Shown: positions 12,590-22,066 of the stretch, piece after piece
Numbering within the stretch: the first letter of the stretch is position 1
How the letters are laid out: the number at the start of each line of letters is the position of its first letter
Assembly: GCA_003024785.1 (NCBI GenBank)
Contig: PUQB01000033.1
Span: 1 to 64,000 of the forward strand
Length of the DNA stretch: 64,000 nucleotides
Direction: 5' to 3'
Origin: Selaginella tamariscina
Taxonomy: Eukaryota > Streptophyta > Lycopodiopsida > Selaginellales > Selaginellaceae
Notes under the pieces: model-generated
What the model saw: only the letters and a program-made list of their open reading frames with translations
What the model was told of the DNA's origin: nothing
Databases searched by the model: none
Program-made: the position numbers and the translations under genes

Positions 12590-15500
12590 TCAATTCATTA
12601 TCAATTCTTCTTCGCTATTACCTTCTGAGTGAGGCGAAGAAGGTCTAAGCCGCTTGTGAGATGGTTCAAGATCTTCTGCATCTTCTATTGATGTTTCCAT
12701 GGGTCCTGGAGTGTGCGAATGTTCTGTACTCCTCGAGATAACTTCCGGTCTAATATCTGATTGAAGTTCGTTCTCAGACTCCGAGATTGAACCAGATTCA
12801 CCTTCAGAGCTATCGCACTTATCTGGAGGGAACTTTCTCAAATACGCCTTTATGGAATTTGGGGTACTCAGTTGAGACCCAATCTATCCACTTGTTCAGG
12901 TCCTCAACCATGGTCTTATCCTTTTCAACGGCAAACACACATGTATGCCGAAGGTAACACTCCTTCAAGACGGACCCCCTAGTGCAGTAGTCAAAAACCC
13001 ACGCATCACTGTGAGGACCCCTAATCAAGTTGACGATGCTCCGTGCCGCTTGACTTGTAATGTTTGGATAACGTACATTGTCGAATACGTCACTCATACC
13101 TATCGGTGTATCGGATGGAGGTTCAGGGCCGTTGGAGTGCAAACAGATGCCTGGCCAGTCATTTGGAAGCTTGAAATTGTTTGGCGCATTCCTAACAACC
13201 AAGTGAACAACGGTATCAATGCACTTGGGATTAGCATCGTTCATATAAAATCCTGTCCAACGATGTCTATTCTTCTTGGCGAAGGCGAAGGCAAAAGTAT
13301 CGGTGACATGAGCAAGAATCAAGAAATAAATACCTGAAAAAGTAGGTATCAGTGAAGAGCGCAAGCATGAATTCAATAATAAATACCTTCTATGTATATG
13401 CTTGCACGGCTAAGTTTCTCCACCAGATCCTCTAGTGCCCTATCTGTCGAAAGATTTTTTGACACCCGCCGATCCATCACGAACAATTGAAACGGTTTCC
13501 TACAAGCAGTGATGTTACCCCATAAAGTCTCCGAATCTAACAACAAACATCTGTAGGGCTTGTCGTGATTTGTAGCATCCTCCTTTATAAGGTTCAATTC
13601 GGTTCTCCGCTGCTGAAGGACTGCCATAAGAGAAGGCGTCATCCCAATGTTCTCCTTTTTGGCGTTGGCGTGCAATAGATTCTTGCCCAGATCTTCCGAT
13701 TGGTTCACCCATTCGACAAGCATATCATCGTTCGTCACATGCAAATATTTGCTGACCTCTTCATATGTTGAAGTCGAGGTCCAACCCAGTTTGTGGCAGT
13801 GTATTCCCAACCACTCCTTGAAATGCCTGACCGTCTTCAACTCCATTGCCTTGAGATGAAAAGGAGAGGTTGGGCTGCTGTTATTAATTTGTAGTTTGCC
13901 ATCGATCACCAAATCAGCCAAGACTTCCATCTCCTCCATCGTTGTTCCATTTAAAGGCTTCAACCATGTGAGCTTGAAATCGTTGTCTACATCCTTTGTA
14001 GATTGAACAGACTTAGCCTTCGGCGTCTTACTGGGTTTCTTTGCAGACTTTTCTGAGGGCTCCCCTTCACTTGTCTGCTTCTTCTTCAGTGTTCCTTTTG
14101 AAAAGGATTCCATAATCCCCAACCATTTGGCAAAGATCTTATCTTCGGGGCAAGAAATCAACATCATCAGAAAGGATGTTTCCTTCCCGCCCACCTGGGC
14201 AAAATCAACTGCTGCAATTTCTTCAACTCTCTGAGGAAAAAGACAGATTAATATACCGGCGAGATAAATCCCGCCCAAACAATTTGCTTACCCGGTATTC
14301 CGCAGATTGTGTATTCCCTGCGGTAGCTCTTTGTGGTCGCTGAAGAGATTCCCACACGGCTCATAAACTTTTGCTGTTGTAGTGGTTGGTGTCGGCAGCG
14401 TCCCATTCCGCCGATAACTTATGGTACTGCTCGATTGTGAGATTCGGCTTAGCTAAAAACGCCGATCTTTTTGTCAGCTTCTCACGGGTATGCTCGGAAA
14501 GTTTTGTTGCCATCGTTCCTTTGTTGTGTTCCTCGAGAAGTCGTTGGGCTGCCGTTATTGTGTGCTGGCCACTAATGATGTAGTACTTGATAGATTTTTT
14601 ATTCTCCGTCTGAATCTTCATGAGTTGTTCTGGTGTTGTGATCCAGACTTTGTCAGCGCCCTTCCTTCTTTCATAGTATGGACACAAAACAGCATTATGT
14701 GGAACGGTATAAGAATTGTCGTCCTTCATCTTCTCCATGAGCTCAGCTACACGTTCCTGGTTGAGTGGCCTGTAATTGAAGTTTGGGTTGACGCTGCAAT
14801 ATTTAACCCTACAAGGATAAATCTTATCATCCAACATCATTTCCTTGTGACTTATTGCAGCATGAGATGCCACAGGTGCAGCTGACAAAACGATTGATGA
14901 TTTTCTTTTGCGATCCGAATCAACATGTGTGATCCCCGACTGCAGCTGTTCTAGTGTTCTCGGTACACTCTTCCAGCTCCCAAAGCTCCCTAAGCAAATT
15001 GAACGTGATCTGTAGAGAACCTGAGACCGAGCCACCCTCTCAATCTCCATTATGATGTCGCTGTGTTCTTCTTCAATGTGAAGAGGGAAGATTGCTTCAC
15101 TTGCTGATTTTCTGTATTGTGAAGCAATATCTCCTGACAATACACCTACTCGATGAGTCTGAAGATTTTCGAAGTAGACATCCAGATGGATCCCCTCCAT
15201 AGATGGGCTTTCGTTGAGTTGAAGAAGAACTCCAAGGTCAACATCATTAGTGAACACGTGAACGTCATTATCCACAAGTCGACAAAACCACCCGAAATTA
15301 ATGTTGTAACTGACGACCTCTGGATCCGAGAACGTGACATTGGATGGAACAAGGCATATGTGTCGAGCATCGTCCAATCTGGGTTCGCAGCCTGCTTTCG
15401 GGTGCTTGACTAGCGAATCTACTTTCCATTGTTTTGCTTGTCCATGAGATGTGACAGAGGTTAATTTGACAGCAGCCATGGTTGCTCCAATGCGCTTCCC

Positions 15501-15714
15501 ATTTATCTTAAAATATGGCCAAGTTGATTCCAGAATCCCCCTGCCCATCTCTTCTCCTGCTCTTGTCTTTAATGTCACCTCAATTCCACATCTGAATACA
15601 AAAATGATTAGTTCAAGTATCCGAGTATAACAGATTTTATTTTAATTCTTACCCAGAATTTGACGACGACTCCATACTAATGACTCGATCTCCTTGTTTG
15701 ATCAAATCGTCCTT
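12590..15714 (-). pseudogene. Gene B1: ParB/Srx-like plus methyltransferase-like protein (best copy)
   Basis: Four exons are supported by GT-AG signals and by comparison with two paralogues: 15714-15653, 15591-14292, 14230-13387 and 13333-12590. The likely ATG is at 15675 (MESSSN), giving about 970 residues. Exon 1 starts with a GDRVISM stretch that resembles the start of gene A. Residues encoded near 14800-14530 look ParB-like: NPNFNYRPLN..RVAELMEKM, then YYIISGQHTITAAQRLL (compare the DGQHR/GxHR signature). A Lys-rich linker follows. The third part, VFDYCTRGS...CVFAVEKD near 13000-12920 after GIYFLILAHVTD, recalls the C-terminal motifs of N4/N6 DNA methyltransferases, but the DPPY and FxGxG boxes are degenerate. 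An acidic tail ends the protein. Two defects: about 20 bp lost near 14366, and a net 2-base loss near 12860. The domain calls are from memory of the families and are tentative. Confidence 0.6.
14231..14291 (-). other. Intron of gene B1 containing a lone palindrome
   Basis: This 61-bp GT-AG intron holds one degenerate palindrome unit (GGCGAGATAAATCCCGCC on plus). The same intron carries the same unit in B2 (29982-30043) and B3 (about 41534-41593). The unit is therefore old in this intron and is not confined to the leader-intron arrays. Confidence 0.7.
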
Positions 15715-15819
15715 CTGCAAAATAATACACTATAAATATAAATTATATAAAAACGCACACACACTTGTATAAACCCGAATATACAAAAATAATACACAGA
15801 GAGAAGTAGACGTAATTAA

Positions 15820-15902
15820 CTGTCCGAAGCTCACATTTGTGTTAGTGCAAAAGAAAGATAACATTTCGTTTTAGAACCACCACAAATGTGAGCTCTGGAC
15901 AG
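15820..15902. repeat. Conserved hairpin upstream of gene B1
   Basis: Arms of 22 nt, CTGTCCRAAGCTCACATTTG-TG and its complement, occupy 15820-15841 and 15881-15902 and enclose a 39-nt loop. The same structure with the same loop length lies at 28371-28453 and, with a longer interval by indel count, at 39888-39970. It sits about 105 bp before the first coding exon, inside the leader intron. Confidence 0.85.
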
Positions 15903-16015
15903 TTTTACATAGATTCCTAGCTTTTACTCGAAATATTATGATAAGATGATAAAAGTAAATAAAATGAGATATGCAACTTATATATACTAATACACATATA
16001 TATTCACATGGAAGG

Positions 16016-17610
16016 TGCGGCGGGATTAATCTCGCCACCCCTTCAATGCCTCCTGAAAGAGTGGGCGGGATTAATCTCGCCACCTTTCTGGAGGCCTTGA
16101 ACGGGAGTGCGGAATTAATCTTGCCACCCTTCTCGGTTCAGAGAGAACTGGGCAGGATTTATTTCTCACACCCCTTCAGTGACTCCAGAAAGGGGATTAA
16201 TCTCGCCCACCATGTAAGTGATGGTTAAATGAATTTCCCCACCCTTCCCAATTCTCTCCATTGGTATGTTGAAAACCTTCTACGTCTCAGACAGAAACGT
16301 TTGGGATTGGTCCGACTCACCAATGGAGAAAACAAAGGAAGGGTGGCGGGATTCATTCCTCCAACAGGCATTGAAGACTCGGCGGGATTAATCCCGCCGC
16401 CCAGGGCCTTCACTCGGTCCCTATGCGGCGGGATTAATCCCGCCGGACGCCAATTCCCTGCGCGGAATCGGGCGGGATTAAATCCGCCGCCTAGGCACTT
16501 CAGGCAGGCCAATGGCGGCGGGATAAATCCCGCCCGATTCGCCAGGGCATGCGTACGCGGCGAGATTAATCCCGCGTCCCAGGCCCTTCACTCAGGCCTT
16601 AGTCGGCGGGATTAATCCGCCGAACGCCAATGCCCTGTGCGAAATCTTGCGGGATTAATCCCGCCGCCTAGGCCCTTCAGGAAGGCCAATGGCGGCGGGA
16701 TAAATCCCGCCCGATTCCGCGCAGGGCATGCGTACGCGGCGGGATTAATCCCGCCCACCATGTAAGGGATGGTGAAATTAATCCCACCACCCTTCTCAGT
16801 TCCCTCCATTGGTATTTTGTAAACCTTCTCCGTCTCAGACAGAGTTAGTCGGGATTGATTCAACATACCAATGGAGGAATAAAAGAAGGGTGGCGGGATT
16901 AATCCCGCCACCGGGTAATGAAGGTTAGAGACTAATCCGCCGCCCTCTCGTAAATCATGCGCTCACACATATATATTGGCCGGCATTTTGAACAGGGATG
17001 GGTGGGGGCGGGATTAATCCCGCCGCTTATATCCTGCGGAAGTGCCTAAGCGGCGGGATTAATCCGCCGCCCTCCGCGAAGGGCATGAGCGTGGGGCCGG
17101 ATTAATCCCGCCGTTCATGTCCTGCGTGAATTCCCTGGGCGGCGGGATTAATCCCGCCGCCTTACGCGCAGACATGTCATGCAGGTTCTTCGGTTAGCCT
17201 TCCGTGCAGGATCTTTCATGCAGGCTCTTCGGTTAGCCTCATGAGCGGCGGGATTAATCCGCCCATCCCCTGTAAATGCCCTGCGCGGAATCCGGCGGGA
17301 TTAATCCCGCCCATTAGGGCCTTCACACAGGCCATTGCCGGCGAGATAAATCCCGCCGCATTCGCGCAGGGCATGGGTGAGCGGCGGGATTAATCCCGCT
17401 GCCGAGGCCCTTCACGCAGGCCATGGGCGGCGGGATTAATCCGCTGCTCTTCGGTTTGTCGTAGAGCGGCGGGATTAATCCCGCCGCCCATAGCCTGCGT
17501 GAAGGGCCTCGGCGGCGGGATTAATCCCGCCGCCATGGCCCAACCATATAGCGGCGGGATTAATCCCGCCGCCGAGGCCATAAACCTATAGCGGCGGGAT
17601 TAATCCCGCT
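16016..17610. repeat. Palindrome array 2, in the leader intron of gene B1
   Basis: About 30 palindromes based on GGCGGGATTAATCCCGCC. Between 16381 and 16738 they start at intervals of 46, 44, 46, 42, 46, 42, 47 and 44 bp. A higher-order duplication of about 176 bp is visible (16490-16565 against 16665-16745, both with the GGGCATGCGTACGCGGCG segment). Spacers such as GGCCCTTCACGCAGGCC and GCCCTGCGCGGAATC recur in both orientations. A separate inverted motif with TCTGAGACG...CAATGGAG occurs at 16255-16325 and 16800-16880. Confidence 0.9.
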
Positions 17611-17639
17611 CGAGGGGCTTAGCGTGTGTGCGAGAGATA

Positions 17640-18368
17640 AAATTAATAAATAAAAAAATTATACAGATAAAAACACACACATATATATATGTGTGTGTGT
17701 GTATATATATATATATTATATGTATGTATGTATGTATGTATAGGAGTGTACGTGTGTGTGCAAGAGATAGATAAATAAATAAAATTATACAGTACTGGTA
17801 CACATAATATATGTGTGTACATAGGTATATATATGTGTGTATATGTATATCGTGTGTATGCGTGTGAGCGAAACAAATAAAATCATACAGATAAACAAAC
17901 ACACACACACACACATATATATACACAGGAGTGTGCGTGTGTGTGCGAAAGATAAAACTAATAAATAAATAAAATTATACAGATAAACACACACATATAT
18001 AGTGTGTATATAGATATATAATCCATAGAGAAAGAGAGAGAGTCTGTGAATATATAAGCATATATATAAACTAGTGTTGTATGTATGTATATATGTATAT
18101 AGGTATATATATATGTGTATATGTATATTGTGTGTATGCGTGTGTGAGCAAACAAATAAAATCATACAGATAAACAAACACACACACACACACATATACA
18201 TACACAGGAGTGTGCGTGTGTGTGCGAGAGATAAAACTAATAAATAAATAAAATTATACAGATAAACACACACATATATATATGTGTGTATATAGATATA
18301 TAACCCATATGAATATATAAGCATATATATAAACTAGTGTTGTATACTATTTGTTAATATGCATTGAT

Positions 18369-18420
<52 letters not shown>

Positions 18421-18700
18421 GCAGTGTGCGTGTGTGTGGGAGAGATAGATCAATAAAAAAAATTTACAGATACTGGTACACATAATATATGTATGTATAT
18501 ATGTATATAGGTATATATATATGTGTATATGTATATCGTGTGTATGCGTGTGTGAGCGAAACAAATAAAATCATACAGATAAACAAACACACACCACACA
18601 CACATATACATACACAGGAGTGTGCGTGTGTGTGCGAGAGAAAAACTAATAAATAAATTTATACGCACACTCCTATACATATATACATACATACACACAC
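17640..18700. repeat. CA/TG microsatellite block, B1 leader intron
   Basis: Long runs of CA/TG and TA/TATG, with a unit of roughly 300-350 bp (GTGTGCGTGTGTGTGCGAGAGATAAA and CATACAGATAAACAAACACAC) repeated about three times. No gene is visible. The predicted ORFs are low-complexity. Equivalent blocks lie at 26600-27324 and 38460-39020. Confidence 0.9.
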
Positions 18701-18715
18701 ACACACAGATCTCAC

Positions 18716-18790
18716 CTGTGTGCACAGCCGCCGCCGCCGATTTCACAGCCGCCGCCTCTTGAAACCCTAAGAATATACCTAAACCCTAAA
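18716..18790 (-). promoter_or_regulatory. Putative leader exon of gene B1 with GCC repeats and a telobox
   Basis: On minus, a GGCGGCGGC-rich stretch ends CACACAG followed by GTGAGATC, a good donor. It is preceded by GGGTTTC and TTTAGGGTTTAGG telobox-like copies. The same arrangement occurs at 26555-26608 (copy 2) and 38320-38454 (copy 3). A leader intron from 18715 to 15715 (about 3.0 kb) would hold the microsatellites, palindrome array and hairpin. The assignment is inferred from conserved splice signals. Transcription is not shown. Confidence 0.45.
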
Positions 18791-18899
18791 GGAATTAAAT
18801 ATATATATTAACCCTAATAGAATATTCCTTCTGAGAATATACTTAAACCCTAAAAAGAATAAAATATAGATTCGCCCTAAACGAATATTCTTTCATTAT

Positions 18900-19920
18900 A
18901 TTATTAGCGCGTGCGTGTGCGTGGGTGTATCACATACACCCCAAAAATATAAATCATGCAGGGATTTAACATGTGTGTGTCCATGAGAGTGTTAAAGTTT
19001 CATGTGTATCAATACATACATACACATTGCATATATTAATACACATAATATATACATACACACGTGTATACACACAGACATACATACATATTACATGGGT
19101 TTAGGGTTTAGGGTTTAGGGTTTTGGATTTAGGATGGATCATGCATGGTGTGTATGTATGAGAGAAGAGAGAGTGTTGAAAAATTATTTTTGTACACATT
19201 GCATATATTAGTACACATATATACTTACACATATTATACACAGATATACATACATAGTATATGAGAGAAGAGAGACAGTACATATTATGGATCATGCATG
19301 GTGTGTATTATACACACAGACATACATACATATTAGTACATAATATTGAGAGACCGAGTACATATTATAGATCATGCATGGTGTGTATGTTTGAGAGAAG
19401 AGAGACAGTACATATTAACATGGATCATGCATGGTGTGTATGTATGAGAGAAGACAGAAAGTACACATATATACATACAGAGTACACATATATACATGCA
19501 CACGTGTATACACACAGACATACATACATATTACATGAGTAAATTCATTGTGTTACATATTAGGGTTTAGGGTTTAGGGTTTAGGATGGATCATGCATGG
19601 TGTGAAGAGAGAGTGTTGAAAAATTATTTTTGTACACACATGTATACACAGGGTTTAGGGTTTAGGGTTTAGGGTTTGCTCCCAACAAGCTTAATATAAA
19701 TATTACACATGTAAATTCAATGTGTTACATACACACAGATTGAGTACATATATCATACATGCGTTGAACATATGATGTTTTCAATAAAGAAGCAACATAT
19801 TTCTTCAGTTTGGTTTAGGGTTGTGCATGTGTGTGCATATGTGTTTTTGTAAGTTCTTGTAATGCGTGTGTAAATTTATGATTGTGTTTATATATGTGTG
19901 CAAAACAAACATCGAATAAT
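18900..19920. promoter_or_regulatory. Central divergent intergenic region with telomere-like arrays
   Basis: This region lies between the 5' ends of B1 (minus) and A2 (plus). It has TTTAGGG arrays at 19097-19123, 19561-19584 and 19651-19677, and about five copies of a unit with GGATCATGCATGGTGTGTAT and AGAGAAGAGAGA at 19130-19460. GTGTACTAATATATGCAATG (minus, 19192-19216) is an uninterrupted version of the site into which the inner element jumped. There is no coding sequence. A two-way promoter is inferred from the position. Confidence 0.6.
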
Positions 19921-20660
19921 TAAAAAATAATATTAATAAACACACTATGAACATATTTTAAATTATACATAATAATATATGATTTTATCTAATATATAGC
20001 CATATATAGTTTTAATAATATATATTAATTTAATATTGATAAAAAGGTTTAACATTGAAATATTCTTGAAATAATAAGAAATTAATTGAGAAAATCCCAT
20101 TAATATATCAAATGTAAATTAAGTACTCAAATAATTAACTAAATTAATTATCATAATCATGTTTAATATTGGAATATTCTTGGAATAATAAGAAAATAAT
20201 AAAGAATATCCCATTAATATAAAGAAGATTAATTACTCAAGTAATTAAGGAAATGATATTAATATATATATTATTAAAACTATATATGACTATATATTAG
20301 ATAAAATGATGTATTATTATGTATAATTTAAAATATGTTCATAGTGTGTATTAATTTAATATTGATAATAAGGTTTAACACATGAATATTCTTGAAATAA
20401 TAACAAATTAATTGAGAAAATCCCATTAATATATACAAATGTAGAATAATTACTGCAATAATTAAGAACAAGACTAATTTAATTATGATAATCAGGTTTA
20501 ATATTAGAATATTCTTCAAATATTAATAAAATATTAAAGAATATCCCATTGATACTAGGAAATGAAAACTAAATACTCGAGTAATTAAGAAAATAATAAT
20601 AATAAACAGACTATGAATATATTTTAAATGATACATAATAATATATCAATTTATTTATTG
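19920..20660. repeat. AT-rich tandem repeat of about 305 bp, inverted copy
   Basis: Reverse-complement counterpart of 9930-10620, with the same landmarks (GTTTAATATTRGAATATTC, ATTACTCGAGTAATTAA). It holds two full units and a partial one. It lies on the A2 side of the central region. No gene is seen. Confidence 0.8.
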
Positions 20661-21107
20661 TATAAGTATATATTTATATATATATATATAATATAAATAT
20701 ACTTGAATACTAAGAATGTAGAATATAGTCTAAAATTTCGTAATATTAAACAGCTTGAATCACTTGAATAACATTAAATGCAATTTTAAAATACTCATTG
20801 GAACTGGAGAGTATATATGTCAGAGTGTCGGATATTTGTGTCAACTCATCTTAAATTTTATTTTCTGTTCTTTTTAAAAATTTGAATTTCTGACATATGT
20901 ATTGTCGGTCTGACATGTAAATTTGAAAATGCATTTAATTTCCCACTCAAATTCAGATCTGGTTCTTTCTCCGGCAAGGGTTTCTTCATTTCTGTATTTT
21001 TCACTCTTTAGATCTTCTTTTTTCTTCATAGTGATCATCTCAGGAGCGAGATTAAATTGGGTGCTATTCTTTATAGGAAAGCACGGCGCCTTCAGTGCTG
21101 TTTACAA
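20661..21107 (+). promoter_or_regulatory. Promoter-proximal region and putative leader exon of gene A2
   Basis: AT-rich sequence precedes a conserved block (about 20940-21107) that ends TTTACAA before GTAAGT at 21108. The next usable acceptor is GTGCAG at 22060, just before the A2 start codon. The matching block at 9486-9660 supports it. The 62-residue frame running through the block is not conserved in the left copy and is not called as coding. Confidence 0.45.
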
Positions 21108-21273
21108 GTAAGTATTATAAACAAATTTAAAAATACTTATAAAGATTCACTCTCTTACATTCTCTCTTAAAATTACAATTTAGGGGTTTAGGAATGCATT
21201 AGGATTATAATATATTCCGTTAGGGATTTATCCCGTTTAAATATCCTTTTAACTTAATATTCTAGGTTAACCG

Positions 21274-21914
21274 GGGCGGCGGGATTAATCCGGCCATTTC
21301 TTTTTCGCCTCTTCGAAGAGGTGGCGGGATTAATCCCGCCACCATCTCTCGGGCAATGCTTCTCCGCCACTGAAAAAGAGTGCGGGATTAATCCCGCCGA
21401 TAACCTTCTCAACTGATGAAGAGTTACCAGAATTTATTAGAAAGAGTTGTCGGCGGGATTAATCCCGCCAACCATTTTAGGAGGCAGGGAAGGGGTGGCG
21501 GGATTAATCTCGCCACCACATCCCTGTTTTAAGGATTTGGGGACAGGATTTATCCCGAGATCTCTTTGAAATCATAGTTTTGGAGAGAGTTATGTGCGGG
21601 TTTAATCCCGCCACCCATTCCCCGTCGTAAGAATTGTGGGCGGGATTAATCCCGCCTTGGACTCCTCCGAAGGAAGAGCCGGCGGGATTAATCCCGCCGC
21701 CTCCTCCTCGGGGAGAGTCGGCGGGATTAATCCCGCCGGACTCCCCCGGGAGGAAGAGCGGCGGGATTAATCCCGCCGGCTCTTCCTTGTCGGAGGGAGT
21801 CCAAGGCGGGATTAATCCCGCCGACTCTCTCCGAAGGGGTTGAGTCGGCGGCGGGATTAATCCCGCCGACCGTTCCTCGTCGGAGGGATTCGTGGGCGGG
21901 ATTAATCCCGCCCA
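21274..21914. repeat. Palindrome array 3, in the leader intron of gene A2
   Basis: About 14 units of GGCGGGATTAATCCCGCC, many perfect, lie about 40-46 bp apart inside the predicted intron 21108-22060. Spacers such as CTCCTCGGGGAGAG and CTTCCTTGTCGGAGGG are weak dyads. Spacer content is related to array 1 (the other A-side array) rather than to arrays 2, 4 and 5. Confidence 0.9.
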
Positions 21915-22066
21915 TCAGTTGTATTAATCAAACATGAGATATTATCTCTAAACATAATTATGTATTATTGCATATGCATATTATTAAGTAACCGTAATTC
22001 AGATTTCTTAGAAATATTGCATAAACAGATATCATAAATAATACAATTATTTATGTGCAGGACAAT

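Noticed and set aside
12590-15714. Bacterial or phage contamination carrying a ParB-methyltransferase gene
   Set aside because: Three paralogues share short GT-AG introns, AT-rich plant-like flanks and a transposon context.
16381-16755. CRISPR-like array: regular palindromic repeats with spacers of similar length
   Set aside because: Repeats are degenerate, spacers recur and are themselves palindromic, there are no cas genes, and the surroundings are eukaryotic with introns.
17600-18746. ORFs of up to 179 residues in the CA/TG blocks
   Set aside because: Pure microsatellite translation (Tyr-Ile-His-Thr repeats), absent as a frame from the equivalent blocks at 26.6 and 38.5 kb.
19097-19677. 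True chromosome end or telomere fusion
   Set aside because: Only three short TTTAGGG runs, embedded in a repeated promoter block that recurs in each element copy.
20923-21111. 62-residue ORF upstream of gene A2 as a small protein gene
   Set aside because: It lies in the putative untranslated leader and its frame is not kept in the paralogous leader at 9486-9660.
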